Positions 28,388 through 40,457 are shown, counted from the stretch's first letter. The stretch: DNA of 64,000 bases from an uncultured Allobosea sp. (GCF_945956895.1 NZ_CAMFJF010000003.1:62001-126000); one strand, 5' to 3'. A program made the numbers and translations. The notes: generated by a model not told the origin, from the letters alone.

Positions 28388-29206
28388 ATGACGATGACGC
28401 CGCAGGAACGCGACGTGATCGCCGGGATTTTCGACCGCCTGAAACAGGCGGCCAATCAGCCCCGCGACCCCGAGGCTGAGAGCTTCATCGCAGAGCGCCT
28501 GCGCGAGCAGCCCTATGCGCCCTATGCCATGGCCCAGGCGGTCTATGTGCAGGAGCAGGCGGTGACCAATCTGCATCAGCAGGTCGAGAGCCTGCAGGCG
28601 CAGCTGCGCGAGGCCCAAAGCCGCGCCAGCGAGGCCGCGCAACCGCAGGCCGGTGGCTTCCTGTCCGGCATCTTCGGCGGTGCGTCCGTACCCCGCACCG
28701 GCTCGGTCCCGCCCGTGCCGCTGCGCACCGACGCCGCCGCTCCCTCTGCCGCCTGGAACACGCAGCCGCAGGCCGCCGCCCCGGCGCAGGCCATGCCGAT
28801 GCAGCCGCAAGCACCGCAACCCGGCCCGTGGAGCAACCAGCCGCAGCAGCCGTCCCGCGGCGGCGGCTTCATGGCGAGCGCGCTGACCACCGCGGCCGGC
28901 GTTGCCGGCGGCATGATGCTCGGCAACGTGCTGAGCAATGCCTTCGGCGGCGGCAGCAAGCCCGCGGCCCAGGCGGCGAGCGACACGAGCTCAGGCAGCA
29001 CGTCGGGGGCCACCTCCCAGCAGGCCGCTTATGATCAGGGCGCCAGCGATCAGGCGGCCTATGACAGAGGCTCGTCCGATCAGGCGCAGCAGGACCGTGG
29101 CTACGGCCAGGGCTATGACGGCGAGGCCAACTACCAGAACGCGAGCCAGGACGACAGCGACCCCGGTTTCGACGATGGCGGCGGGGACGACGACAGCTGG
29201 GTCTGA
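28388..29206 (+). CDS. DUF2076 domain-containing protein
   Basis: MTPQERDVIAGIFDRLKQAA...YAPYAMAQAVYVQEQAVTNLHQQVESLQAQL; Gln/Ala/Gly/Asp-rich tail. Confidence 0.85.
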   Translation: MTMTPQERDVIAGIFDRLKQAANQPRDPEAESFIAERLREQPYAPYAMAQAVYVQEQAVTNLHQQVESLQAQLREAQSRASEAAQPQAGGFLSGIFGGASVPRTGSVPPVPLRTDAAAPSAAWNTQPQAAAPAQAMPMQPQAPQPGPWSNQPQQPSRGGGFMASALTTAAGVAGGMMLGNVLSNAFGGGSKPAAQAASDTSSGSTSGATSQQAAYDQGASDQAAYDRGSSDQAQQDRGYGQGYDGEANYQNASQDDSDPGFDDGGGDDDSWV

Positions 29207-29241
29207 GGACGGACTGCCCGTCCCGCCTCACCGATAGAATG

Positions 29242-29274
29242 CAAACGGCGGCCGCGATGCGCGACCGCCGTTTG
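29242..29274. terminator. GC-rich hairpin between convergent DUF2076 and L,D-transpeptidase genes
   Basis: CAAACGGCGG...CCGCCGTTTG stem followed by TCATT. Confidence 0.6.
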
Positions 29275-29302
29275 TCATTCCAGGATCAGGCAGCACCCGA
29301 CC

Positions 29303-30118
29303 TCAGATCACCAGTACCTTCGCGCCGACACGCACGCGCTCGTAAAGGTCCGTCACGTCGTCATTGGTCATGCGGATGCAGCCCGAGGAGACCGCCTGCC
29401 CGATCGTGTTGGGCTCGTTCGTGCCGTGGATGCGGTAGAGCGTCGAACCCAGATACATGGCGCGCGCGCCCATCGGGTTCTCGGGGCCGCCGGCCATGAA
29501 GCGCGGCAGGTCGGGCCGGCGCTTCAGCATCTCGCCGGGCGGCGTCCAGCTCGGCCATTCCGCCTTGCGGGTGATCGTCTTCATGCCGGCCCAGGAGAAG
29601 CCCGGCCGACCGACACCGATGCCGTAGCGCATGGCCCGGCCGCCCGGTTGCACCAGGAAGAGGAAACGCTGCGGCGTATCGATGATGATCGTGCCGGGCT
29701 TGTGCGGGCCGTCATAGGCGACTTCCTGCTTGCGGAAGCGCGGGTCGACGATCTGCTGGATGCCCTGCTGCGGCTCGACCGGCTGGCCGAGCGCGGCCAT
29801 GCGGCGGCTGACCTGCGGCTGGCGAGCCGCCTCGAAGGGATCGACCTCGTAGCCGCCCTGCGGCTGCATGCGCTGGCCATAGGCATAGCCGCCCGGTCGG
29901 TTATAAACAGCGCCGCTCCGTCCCGCCGGTGTCGGATCGCGGCCCGTCATCAGCATCTCGATGAAGCCGCCGCCATAATTGCCGCGCCCTCCGGAAGCCA
30001 TCGGGTCGTTCGGCGCGGCATAACCGTAATTCTGGCGATAGCCCTGCGCGGAAGCCGGCCCGGCCATAGCCAGAGCCCCGGCGGCGGTCAGGAGCGGGAG
30101 AAGGATCTTTCGACGCAT
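29303..30118 (-). CDS. L,D-transpeptidase (YkuD), secreted
   Basis: Signal peptide MRRKILLPLLTAAGALAMAGPASAQ; YRIHGTNEPNTIGQAVSSGCIRMTNDDVTDLYERV. Confidence 0.92.
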   Translation of the reverse strand: MRRKILLPLLTAAGALAMAGPASAQGYRQNYGYAAPNDPMASGGRGNYGGGFIEMLMTGRDPTPAGRSGAVYNRPGGYAYGQRMQPQGGYEVDPFEAARQPQVSRRMAALGQPVEPQQGIQQIVDPRFRKQEVAYDGPHKPGTIIIDTPQRFLFLVQPGGRAMRYGIGVGRPGFSWAGMKTITRKAEWPSWTPPGEMLKRRPDLPRFMAGGPENPMGARAMYLGSTLYRIHGTNEPNTIGQAVSSGCIRMTNDDVTDLYERVRVGAKVLVI

Positions 30119-30282
30119 GACGCAGGTACTCTCGACATCGATCGCCGGAAGCCTGCGACGCGCCCTCAAAGGAATGGTGAATCGTTGACTCTCAAAGGCG
30201 GAAACCGGCCTTAAACCGCTCAATTCTCGGAATTAACCTTAGCGAGCCGTCAAGCGACAGGGTGAAGGAAAGCTTGTCGGCC

Positions 30283-31713
30283 TCACCGCCGGGCCGCGCG
30301 CCGGGCGAGCCAGCGCAGCGTCAGGCCGGTGCGCCAGCGGCCGACATCGCAGGCCAGAATCACCGCCGCATAGACCACCCCACCCAGGCCGATCTGAAGC
30401 GGCAGTTCGAGCCCGGCCGGAAGCGCACCGCGCAGCGGCCAGAGCGCGAGCCCCATGGCGGCACCGGCAGCGAGAATGCAACCGATCTCGCGCAGCGGCG
30501 GCAGGATCGACAGCGCACGCAAAGCGATCACGGCCATGACCAGCAGCGCGGTCAGATAGGCGGCGCTCTGTGCGATCGAAACCGTCATCGGCGCCAGCGC
30601 TCCCGGCGAGGCGAAGATGATGGCGAGGTTGACGGCGAGCCCGATGAGCGCGGCGAGGATGGCGACGAGCGTGCGTTTCGCCAGCAGGAATACGGGGGCC
30701 AGCGCCGCCTGGAACAGCGCGATCGCCGCAAAACCCGGCAGGAGCGACGCCATATGACCGGCGAAATGGCCGCGGAAGCTTGCGGGTACGAAGAGCCGTT
30801 CGAAGGCCGGCAGGACCAGCCAGAAGCCGAGTGCCACCGGGAGCACGCAGGCAAGTACAGGAACCATATTCCGGGCGATGCGCTTCTGCGCGGCGACACG
30901 CCCGCGCGTCTCATCGAGGCGGATGACCTCGCGCAGCAGCACGATCTCGAGCATCGAGGCCAGCACCGGGAAGAGCCTGAGGCCGATATCGGAGGCCAGC
31001 GAGAAATAGCCGGCCTCGGCGAAACCGTGGCTCTCGGCCAGGATGGCGCGGTTGATAAGCGGAATCGCGGCATAGACGGCGTTGCCCGCGACCAGCGGCA
31101 GGGCATAGCGCGCAAAACCGCGCATCAGGTCCGTCCGAAGCGCGCCCGGTGCCGGCTTCGCATCGGCCAGGCGCCGGCGAACGGCCAGAGCGGCAGCAAC
31201 TGCGCTGAGCACGCCGCCGAGGAGCACGACAGCCGGATCACGGGCCAGCCAGGCACCACCGACCATCAGCAACAAGGCCGCCACGCTCCTGACGAGCACG
31301 AGCCGGGCATAGGCCGCATCGAGGAAGCGGGCGCGGGCGATGGCTGCGTGATAGTCGAACCAGCCGGCGGCGATACCGCCCGCGACCGAGATCATCAGCA
31401 GCGCGGCAGGGAGTCCGGCATCGACGCCCGCCAGCAACGCAGCGGCCAGCAGCGCACAGAGCGACAGGCTCACACCGGCGAAGAGCAGATCGAGCGTCGC
31501 CCGGATACCGGGGTCGCTCTCCCGGCTTTGCAGCGAATAGAAGCGGACGACGGAGAGCTTCAGCCAGTCGAGCAGCGCCGTGTTGACCAGCACGACGGTG
31601 GCGGCGCCGATGGCATAGAGCCCGAAGGCCTCCGGGCCGAGGAACAGGGCGACGAGCAGCCCGAGGACGAAATTCAGCCCGGCATTGATGATGAAGGGCA
31701 GAAGAACAGTCAT
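30283..31713 (-). CDS. Lipopolysaccharide/polysaccharide biosynthesis flippase-like membrane protein (MVF/Wzx-like)
   Basis: Multi-TM protein MTVLLPFIINAGLNFVLGLLVALFLGPEAFGLYAIGAATVVLVNTALLDWLKLSVVRFYS. Confidence 0.8.
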   Translation of the reverse strand: MTVLLPFIINAGLNFVLGLLVALFLGPEAFGLYAIGAATVVLVNTALLDWLKLSVVRFYSLQSRESDPGIRATLDLLFAGVSLSLCALLAAALLAGVDAGLPAALLMISVAGGIAAGWFDYHAAIARARFLDAAYARLVLVRSVAALLLMVGGAWLARDPAVVLLGGVLSAVAAALAVRRRLADAKPAPGALRTDLMRGFARYALPLVAGNAVYAAIPLINRAILAESHGFAEAGYFSLASDIGLRLFPVLASMLEIVLLREVIRLDETRGRVAAQKRIARNMVPVLACVLPVALGFWLVLPAFERLFVPASFRGHFAGHMASLLPGFAAIALFQAALAPVFLLAKRTLVAILAALIGLAVNLAIIFASPGALAPMTVSIAQSAAYLTALLVMAVIALRALSILPPLREIGCILAAGAAMGLALWPLRGALPAGLELPLQIGLGGVVYAAVILACDVGRWRTGLTLRWLARRAARR

Positions 31714-31924
31714 CGTGCCCCAGAGGCTGTTAGGGACTGTGGGATGGAAGGCCCGACTCACCGACGGTGTGCCTCCCAGAATCGGGGGTAACCGGACGGA
31801 CCGGGTTTTCCAAGGGGGCGTTGCGAAGCCCGACGAGCCGCCTGCCCACGCCCTGTCGCCACGGCATTGGGCGATCCCGTTCCCGCATCTTCACGACGGC
31901 AGGATTTGCCCCTAAGGCAGGCAA

Positions 31925-32416
31925 ATGACCCCGCCTATCCGGCTTGCCCGCGACGACGATTCCGGCCCGCTCTCCGCCCTCATCGCGGCGAGCTTCGCGG
32001 AATATCCGGGCTGCGTCTTCGTCGAGGAAGAGCTTCCCGAACTGCGCCGGCCTGCGTCCTATTTCGCGGCCAAGGGCGGCGTCCTCTGGATCGCGGACGG
32101 GCCGGACGGACGTGTCGCCGGCTCGCTCGGCGTCGTACCTGTGCCGGAGCAGAACGCCGTCGAGCTGGCCAAGGTCTATGTCGACCCCACTTTCCGGGGC
32201 GCCGGGCTGGCACAGACCCTCTTCGCCAGGGCGGTCGACTTCGCGGAACAGGGCGGCTTCGCCGAGATGACGCTGTGGTCCGACACGCGTTTCACCCGCG
32301 GCCATCGCTTCTACGAGAAGCTCGGCTTCGTGCGCTGGCCAGGCGAACGCTATCTCGGCGACCTCTCGGAAAGCTGGGAATATCACTTCCGCAAGCCGCT
32401 GCGCCGCGCGTCGTGA
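31925..32416 (+). CDS. GNAT family N-acetyltransferase
   Basis: AVELAKVYVDPTFRGAGLAQTLFARAVDFAEQGGFAEMTLWSDTRFTRGHRFYEKLGF. Confidence 0.9.
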   Translation: MTPPIRLARDDDSGPLSALIAASFAEYPGCVFVEEELPELRRPASYFAAKGGVLWIADGPDGRVAGSLGVVPVPEQNAVELAKVYVDPTFRGAGLAQTLFARAVDFAEQGGFAEMTLWSDTRFTRGHRFYEKLGFVRWPGERYLGDLSESWEYHFRKPLRRAS

Positions 32417-33255
32417 CTGCGGCCGTCGCCTTCCGGGCCGCACTCGGCATCGCCCTGCTCACCGCCATGGACGGTGTGATCAAGGGCCAGATGCAGCAGC
32501 ATCCGTTCATCGTGGCGCTGTTCATGCGCTTCCTGATGGGCGGCATCTGCGCGCTCATCGTGCTCGCCATCGCCCGTCCCAACCGGCCGACCCGCGCCAG
32601 CCTCATCGGCAATGTCGCGCGCGTACCGCTCGTCGTGCTGACGGCCGGCAGCTTCTTCTATTCGGTCTCGGTTCTGCCGCTGGCGGAGGCGCTGACGCTG
32701 TCCTTCCTGGCGCCGGTCTTCGTCGCGCTGCTCGGCGGGCTCCTGCTCAAGGAGAAGATCGACAGGCGCATCCTGCAGGCGCTCGGCTTCGGACTCGCCG
32801 GCATGCTGGTGATGGTCTGGCCACGCCTGCAGGGCCATGTCAGCGGCGCCAGCCTCGGCGTCGCCGCCGCGCTGTTCTCGGCGGTGAGTTACGCCTTCAA
32901 CCTGATCCTGCTCAGGCGCATCGCGGTCCGCGAGCACCCGACCGTCATCGTCGCCTTCCAGAATGTCGGGCCGGCGGTGTGCCTCGCCATTCCGGCGGCT
33001 CTCGCCTTCGTGCCGATGACGCTGACGGACCTCGCGGCCTATCTGTTCGCGGGCGCGCTCGGTGTTGCCGGGCATCTCACGCTGACCTCGGCCTATGCGC
33101 GCGCCGCCGCCTCGCAGCTGGCTCCCATCGAGTACACGGCGCTGATCTGGGCGAGCCTGCTCGGCTTCTTCGTCTTCGGCGAAGTGCCGCTCTATACGAC
33201 CTATCTCGGCGCGCTGCTGATCGTCGCGGGCGCTGTCGCAGTCAGCCGGCGTTAG
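32413..33255 (+). CDS. DMT (EamA) family transporter, GTG start overlapping upstream stop
   Basis: Ten-TM DMT pattern; LAEALTLSFLAPVFVALLGGLLLKEKIDRR; GTGA overlap. Confidence 0.88.
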   Translation: MTAAVAFRAALGIALLTAMDGVIKGQMQQHPFIVALFMRFLMGGICALIVLAIARPNRPTRASLIGNVARVPLVVLTAGSFFYSVSVLPLAEALTLSFLAPVFVALLGGLLLKEKIDRRILQALGFGLAGMLVMVWPRLQGHVSGASLGVAAALFSAVSYAFNLILLRRIAVREHPTVIVAFQNVGPAVCLAIPAALAFVPMTLTDLAAYLFAGALGVAGHLTLTSAYARAAASQLAPIEYTALIWASLLGFFVFGEVPLYTTYLGALLIVAGAVAVSRR

Positions 33256-33724
33256 ATTTCGCCGGGAAGACCATGCAGGTCTCGGTGCCGTGCGCGAGCA
33301 ATTTGCCGCGCGCATCGACCAGCTTGCCTTCCGTCGTGATCACCGAGCTGCCGCGATGGATCAGCTTGCCCTCGCAGCGCACCGGGCCGTTGTCCGGCAT
33401 GACCGGACGGACATAGTTCAGCTTCATCTCCAGCGTGGTGTAGCCCTCGCCCGGCTTCAGCGTGGCGTGGGCGGCGCAAGCCATGGCGGAATCGAGGATC
33501 GTCGCGGTCCAGCCGCCATGGATCGTGCCGAGCGGATTGAAGAAGCGGGCGGAAGGCTGGCCGACGAAGACCACCCTGCCCTCATCGGCCTCGACCAGCT
33601 CGAAATCCATCGCATCGGCGAAGGGCGGCGCCGGATTGGTGCCGGCGATGATCCCGCGCAGGAAGCTCAAGCCATCGCCCGCGACCAGCTCCTCGCGAGA
33701 CACCACCCCAACCGCGCGCTTCAT
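33242..33724 (-). CDS. PaaI family thioesterase (hotdog fold)
   Basis: RFFNPLGTIHGGWTATILDSAMACAAHATLKPGEGYTTLEMKLNYVRP. Confidence 0.9.
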   Translation of the reverse strand: MKRAVGVVSREELVAGDGLSFLRGIIAGTNPAPPFADAMDFELVEADEGRVVFVGQPSARFFNPLGTIHGGWTATILDSAMACAAHATLKPGEGYTTLEMKLNYVRPVMPDNGPVRCEGKLIHRGSSVITTEGKLVDARGKLLAHGTETCMVFPAKSNAG

Positions 33725-33822
33725 GCCGATCTCCATTCGTGTAACTGCACGATATGGATGAGACAGTGAAGGCGTCAACGGGTAGAATGGCAATAGATGC
33801 TTCAGGGCCCTTGAAGCATGCG

Positions 33823-33938
33823 AGCCCTCATCCTGAGGAGCAGCCGAAGGCTGCGTCTCGAAGGATGCTTCAGGAGGCTCGGGAGCGATCTGGAGCATCC
33901 TTCGAGACGCCGCTTCGCGGCTCCTCAGGATGAGGGCT
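33823..33938. repeat. Family A palindromic repeat, copy A3, empty loop
   Basis: Inverted arms as in A1; loop GCTTCAGGAGGCTCGGGAGCGATCTGGAGC. Confidence 0.93.
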
Positions 33939-33952
33939 GAGTTTCGAATCCG

Positions 33953-34408
33953 TCAGCGCTCGCCGCGCGCGGCCCGGCGCAAAGCCCTGAGGTCGTCGCG
34001 GGTTTCGCGCCAGCGCTCCTCGCCGAAACCACCCTCGATCTTGTCCTGCGCCGCGCGCCAGTAGGGGATCGCGGCCTCGATCGCGGCCCTGCCCTTCTCG
34101 GTCACCGCATAGACCGAGGCGCGGCCACGGCACTCGACCGGCTCCACCAATCCTTCAGCCGCCAGAAGCTGGAGATTGCGCGTCAGCGAGGTCCGCTCCA
34201 GCGCAAAGCGTTCGGCCAGTTCCGTGACCGATTTCCACTGGCCGGTGCTGAGCGCAGAGAGCAGCACGAACTGCGTGATCTTGAGGCCGCTCGGGCGCAT
34301 CGCCTCGTCATAGGCCCGCGTCACCGCCCGCGCCGTCATGCGCACATGCAGCGCGACGCAGGAGCGGGCGATGGCGTCGAGGCACGGGTCGGGAGCGGGC
34401 GTCGTCAT
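33953..34408 (-). CDS. MarR family transcriptional regulator
   Basis: KITQFVLLSALSTGQWKSVTELAERFALERTSLTRNLQLLAAEGLVE winged-helix. Confidence 0.9.
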   Translation of the reverse strand: MTTPAPDPCLDAIARSCVALHVRMTARAVTRAYDEAMRPSGLKITQFVLLSALSTGQWKSVTELAERFALERTSLTRNLQLLAAEGLVEPVECRGRASVYAVTEKGRAAIEAAIPYWRAAQDKIEGGFGEERWRETRDDLRALRRAARGER

Positions 34409-34505
34409 TCCGCCATGTTAGCGTGTTCAAGCGCTGCTGCCAGCAGGCTTGAAGCGGCCTGCGACACCGCATCCGCCGACGTTCACTTTATCGCGGGGTG
34501 CTTCC

Positions 34506-34534
34506 TTGACTCTCCGTACCCCCACGCCTATCTC
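34506..34534 (+). promoter_or_regulatory. Putative sigma-70-like promoter of groESL
   Basis: TTGACT - 17 bp - TATCTC upstream of CIRCE. Confidence 0.6.
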
Positions 34535-34546
34535 CGCTGGCATCTG

Positions 34547-34573
34547 TTAGCACTCTCACTTGGTGACTGCTAA
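34547..34573 (+). promoter_or_regulatory. CIRCE element (HrcA operator)
   Basis: TTAGCACTC-N9-GACTGCTAA; one mismatch to consensus right arm GAGTGCTAA. Confidence 0.92.
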
Positions 34574-34637
34574 CAGCCTCCCCCGGGAGCCCATCAGCGG
34601 CGCCCGAACCGAATAAGACCGAGAGGAAGACAGAACC

Positions 34638-34925
34638 ATGAAGTTCCGTCCGTTGCATGACCGCGTCGTGGTCCGCCGCCTTGACAGCGAAGAGAAGACC
34701 AAGGGCGGCATCATCATCCCCGAGACCGCCAAGGAAAAGCCCCAGGAGGGCGAGGTCATCGCCGTCGGCTCCGGCGCGCGTGACGAGGCCGGCAAGCTCG
34801 TCGCCCTCGACGTCAAGAAGGGCGACCGCGTCCTGTTCGGCAAGTGGTCGGGCACCGAGGTCAAGATCGATGGTCAGGACCTCCTGATCATGAAGGAATC
34901 CGACATCATGGGCGTCGTCGGCTGA
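34638..34925 (+). CDS. groES: Co-chaperonin GroES
   Basis: [46 protein letters not shown]. Confidence 0.99.
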   Translation: MKFRPLHDRVVVRRLDSEEKTKGGIIIPETAKEKPQEGEVIAVGSGARDEAGKLVALDVKKGDRVLFGKWSGTEVKIDGQDLLIMKESDIMGVVG

Positions 34926-34928
34926 TAG

Positions 34929-36617
<1,689 letters not shown>

Positions 36618-36717
36618 GGAAGTCCAGACGCCCAAAGCGTCTGAATTCCGAAACCGGGCAAGCCCGGTTTCGGGGGCGGCATGGACTTCTGATCCAGCCT
36701 CTCAGGCAATTTCCAGA

Positions 36718-36747
36718 GAAGGCCCGGCGCAAGCCGGGCCTTTTTCG
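36718..36747 (+). terminator. Rho-independent terminator downstream of groESL
   Basis: AGGCCCGGC-GCAA-GCCGGGCCT followed by TTTTT. Confidence 0.85.
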
Positions 36748-36908
36748 TTTCGACGGCGGCGCAATGCATTGGATGGCATGGTCGCGCCATGCGCTCGCGG
36801 CACCCCGCTGGGCTGCCATTGCCATGCCACCGCCATGTCTTCTCGCCTATAAAAGTGGCAAGCGCGCCGACTTCTGACGCGCCCAATGGCAATCATCGGG
36901 AGAGGCCC

Positions 36909-38018
36909 ATGACAACCTCCAAATTCCTCACCGGCGTCGCTTTCGCGGCCACGCTGCTCGCCTCACAGATCGCTCGCGCCGATATCACCATCGGCCTTGT
37001 CGCGCCGCTGACCGGCCCCGTCGCCGCCTATGGCGACCAGGTCAAGAACGGCGCTCAGACCGCCGTCGACGTGATCAACAAGAATGGCGGCGTGCTCGGC
37101 GAGAAGCTCGTGCTGAAGCTCGCCGACGATGCCGGCGACCCGAAGCAAGGCGTCTCCTCCGCCAATCTCCTGGTCGGAGAGAAGGTCAAGTTCGTGGTCG
37201 GGCCGGTGACCTCCGGCGTCGCCATGGCGGTCTCCGACGTGTTCGCCGAGAGCGGCGTGCTGATGGTGACGCCGACCGCGACCTCGCCGGCGCTGACGAC
37301 GCGCGGCCTCACCAATGTCTTCCGCACCTGCGGCCGCGACGACCAGCAGGCGGACATCGCCGCTGCTTATGTCCTGAAGAACCTGAAGGACAAGAAGATC
37401 GCGATCGTCCATGACAAGGGCACCTACGGCAAGGGCCTCGCCGACGCCTTCCAGAAGGGCATCAATGCCGGCGGGCTGAAAGAAGTGACGGCGCTGACCG
37501 TCAATCCCGGCGACAAGGACCTCTCGGCCGTGGTGACACGGCTCAAGGCCGCCAATGTCGAAGTGATCTATTTCGGCGGCTATCACCCCGAGGGCGGCCT
37601 GCTCGCGCGCCAACTCGCGGATGCCGGCGTCAAGGCGACGATCATCGGCGGCGAGGGCCTGTCCAACACCGAGTTCGCGGCGATCGGCGGCGACCATGCC
37701 ACCGGCACGCTGTTCACCAACGCGACCGACGCGCTGAAGAACCCCGACTCGGCCCAGGCCGTCGCGGCGCTGAAGGAGAAGGGCATTCCGCCGGAAGCCT
37801 TCACGCTCAACGCCTATGCCGCCGTCGAGGTGCTCAAGGCCGCGATCGAGAAGGCCGGCAAGCCGGGCGATGCCAATGGCGCCGGCAAGGCCCTGCAGTC
37901 CGGCATGCCGGTCAAGACCGCGATCGGCACGCTGACCTATGGCAAGACCGGCGACCTGAGCTCGCCGAGCTTCTCAATGTACAAATGGGACGCCGGCAAG
38001 ATCGTCGCCGCCCAGTGA
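36909..38018 (+). CDS. Branched-chain amino acid ABC transporter substrate-binding protein (LivJ/K-like)
   Basis: Signal peptide; [64 protein letters not shown]. Confidence 0.93.
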   Translation: MTTSKFLTGVAFAATLLASQIARADITIGLVAPLTGPVAAYGDQVKNGAQTAVDVINKNGGVLGEKLVLKLADDAGDPKQGVSSANLLVGEKVKFVVGPVTSGVAMAVSDVFAESGVLMVTPTATSPALTTRGLTNVFRTCGRDDQQADIAAAYVLKNLKDKKIAIVHDKGTYGKGLADAFQKGINAGGLKEVTALTVNPGDKDLSAVVTRLKAANVEVIYFGGYHPEGGLLARQLADAGVKATIIGGEGLSNTEFAAIGGDHATGTLFTNATDALKNPDSAQAVAALKEKGIPPEAFTLNAYAAVEVLKAAIEKAGKPGDANGAGKALQSGMPVKTAIGTLTYGKTGDLSSPSFSMYKWDAGKIVAAQ

Positions 38019-38047
38019 TCGGCTAAAGCCGACCCTTCCAGCTTTGC

Positions 38048-38080
38048 GCCCCGGACGAGCCCCGCTCGTCCGGGGCGTTT
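38048..38080 (+). terminator. GC-rich hairpin terminator
   Basis: CGCCCCGGACGAG-CCC-CTCGTCCGGGGCG then TTTCG. Confidence 0.7.
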
Positions 38081-38120
38081 CGTTTCCGATGTGCCCTTTT
38101 GATCTTTCACGGAACCACGC

Positions 38121-38214
38121 CGTCATCCCGGGCTTGACCCGGGATCCATCGTAGAACGCACCGCCCTATGATGGATTCCGGATCGGCGCCGCTTCGCGGC
38201 TTGTCCGGAATGAC
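38121..38214. repeat. Family B palindromic repeat, copy B2
   Basis: CGTCATCCCGGGCTTGACCCGGGATCCATC...GATGGATTCCGG...CCGGAATGAC. Confidence 0.92.
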
Positions 38215-38363
38215 ACGCGATTTCCGAGAGGGCGGAGCGTTTTCCAAGGCCTCTCCGCCGGATGACAATTTGCTCATCCTGGCGCGGCGCCATTGAAAGG
38301 CCACTCCCGCTGCGACATGGTCCGAATCGTGGCTTTCATCGTCTCCCGCCAGGATTCCCGTCT

Positions 38364-40457
38364 ATGCGCCTGTTGAGCATTCTCGTCGCCGTGCTGGCGG
38401 CTGCCACGCTGGTCTTTGGCCAGCAGGCCGGATCGGCCAATTTGATCGGCATGGGCGTCGTCGGCCTGCTGCTGGCGGCGGTCACCTTCCGCTCGCCGAG
38501 CCTGCCCTTCTTCCTGCGGATCTTCTCCGGCGTCTTCGCGATCGAATACCTGCTGTTCGGCGCGTCTGCGATCGCGGCGCAGCTCGGCTGGTGGCCTGAG
38601 ACGCTCGGCATCCCGCCAATCCCGACGAGCCTGCCGACCACGGTCGGCGTCTTCGCGATCCTGATCTACGCGATCTCCTTCGTGCCGGTGATCGCGCGCA
38701 TCGCGCGGCTGGCCTCGCCCTATTTCGAATCCGACGAGGTCACGACAGCTAATCTCTGGCCGATCGGTCCGTTCAAGATCCGGCTCGGCGTCCTGGCGGT
38801 TGCACTCTTCGTCTTCCTGATCGTCATCAACCAGCTTCAGGTCGGCATCTCGCTCAGGATCTCGTTCTTCAGCCGCGACATGTTCGATTCGCTGCAGAAC
38901 AAGGATGCGCCGACCTTCTGGTACCAGATCTTCTGGGTGTTCGTGCCCTGGGCGACGATCTGGGTCGTCTCGAACCTGATCGAGCTGTTTGCCAACTACA
39001 CGATCCTGATCCGCTGGCGGCAGTTCATGGCGAACGCCTACACGAAGACGTGGCTCGACCATGCGACGCATTACCGGATCGCGCTCGCCGGCAGTGTCGA
39101 CAACCCCGACCAGCGTATCGCCGAAGACACCCGCTCCTTCGTCAACCAGACCTATAACTTCGCGCTGCCCCTGCTCTCGCAGATCTCCACGCTGGTCTCG
39201 TTCTCGATCATCCTCTGGAACATCCCGGTCGCCTTCACCCTGCCGGGCACCTCCTTCGCCGTGCCCGGCTACATCTTCTGGGTGGCGTTCTTCTATGCGG
39301 CGGCGGCCACCTGGCTGACCCACCTGATCGGCCGGCCCCTGATCCGCCTCGAGTTCGAGCAGGAGAAGCGGGAGGCGAATTTCCGCTTTGCCCTGGCGCG
39401 CCTGCGCGAATATTCCGAGCAGATCGCGCTGATGGTCGGCGAACCGACGGAGCGCGCCCATCTCGCCCGGCGCTTCGGCGACATCGTCGAGAACTTCTAC
39501 CGCCTGGTCTGGCGCCGGCTGAAGCTCACGGCCTTCACCTTTTCCTACAACCAGGCCAGCGTGGTCGTCCCGACCATCATCCTGGCACCGTATTTCTTCG
39601 CCGGCACGATCACGCTCGGCGTCCTGCAGCAGGTATCGGGCGCCTTCGACCGGGTGCAGACGGCCCTGTCCTTCATCATCAACAGCTACTCCTCGATCGC
39701 CTCCTATCTCGCCTCGATCAACCGCCTGACCTCCTTCGAAGCCGCGATCGCCGATGCGCAGCACGGCGCGATCAGCGAGGAGGCCCTCGGCCGCGAGACC
39801 TCGCGCGACGAGAGCCTGCATATCCGCGACGCCACGCTCCTCCTGCCCAACGGCAAGCCGATCGTGAAGCTCGGCGCGCTCGATCTCGGCAGGACGCGCT
39901 CGACGCTGCTGATCGGCCCTTCCGGTTCGGGCAAGTCGACACTGTTCCGCGCCATCGCCGGCATCTGGCCCTTCGGCGATGGCAGGGTCGGGATTCCGGC
40001 CGGCGCCGAGATCATGCTGCTGCCGCAGCGCCCCTATCTGCCACAGGGCACGCTCAGGGCGGCGCTGGCCTACCCGGCCGAGGAAGGCGCCTATGACGAC
40101 GCCGAGACCCGCGCCGCGATGGACAAGGTCAAGCTCGGCCATCTCGCCGACAGGCTCGACGAGGTCGACCTGTGGGGGCAGCGGCTCTCGGGCGGCGAGC
40201 AGCAGCGGCTCGCCGTCGCACGCGCCCTCCTGAGCAAGCCGGACTGGCTCTTCCTGGACGAGGCGACCGCCTCGCTCGACGAGAAGCTGGAGGGCGAACT
40301 CTACGCGACGATCGATCGCGAGCTGCCGCAGGCCCACATCGTCTCGATCGGCCATCGCGCGACGTTGCGCACGATGCACGACGCCATCGTCACCATGGAG
40401 CCGAATGCCGACGGTACCTTCACGCCGACGCCGACGGCGAAAGTGCGGGCCGCCTGA
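38364..40457 (+). CDS. ABC transporter ATP-binding protein/permease, SbmA/BacA-like (YddA-type)
   Basis: SbmA/BacA-like TM domain (SRDMFDSLQNKDAPTFWYQIFWVFVPWATIWVVSNLIELFANYTILIRWRQFM) fused to NBD (GPSGSGKSTLFRAIAGIWPFG, LSGGEQQRLAVARALL). Confidence 0.9.
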   Translation: MRLLSILVAVLAAATLVFGQQAGSANLIGMGVVGLLLAAVTFRSPSLPFFLRIFSGVFAIEYLLFGASAIAAQLGWWPETLGIPPIPTSLPTTVGVFAILIYAISFVPVIARIARLASPYFESDEVTTANLWPIGPFKIRLGVLAVALFVFLIVINQLQVGISLRISFFSRDMFDSLQNKDAPTFWYQIFWVFVPWATIWVVSNLIELFANYTILIRWRQFMANAYTKTWLDHATHYRIALAGSVDNPDQRIAEDTRSFVNQTYNFALPLLSQISTLVSFSIILWNIPVAFTLPGTSFAVPGYIFWVAFFYAAAATWLTHLIGRPLIRLEFEQEKREANFRFALARLREYSEQIALMVGEPTERAHLARRFGDIVENFYRLVWRRLKLTAFTFSYNQASVVVPTIILAPYFFAGTITLGVLQQVSGAFDRVQTALSFIINSYSSIASYLASINRLTSFEAAIADAQHGAISEEALGRETSRDESLHIRDATLLLPNGKPIVKLGALDLGRTRSTLLIGPSGSGKSTLFRAIAGIWPFGDGRVGIPAGAEIMLLPQRPYLPQGTLRAALAYPAEEGAYDDAETRAAMDKVKLGHLADRLDEVDLWGQRLSGGEQQRLAVARALLSKPDWLFLDEATASLDEKLEGELYATIDRELPQAHIVSIGHRATLRTMHDAIVTMEPNADGTFTPTPTAKVRAA

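Noticed and set aside
30262-31791. 509-aa + strand ORF opposite the flippase gene
   Set aside because: Antisense high-GC artefact; flippase strand shows a coherent multi-TM protein.
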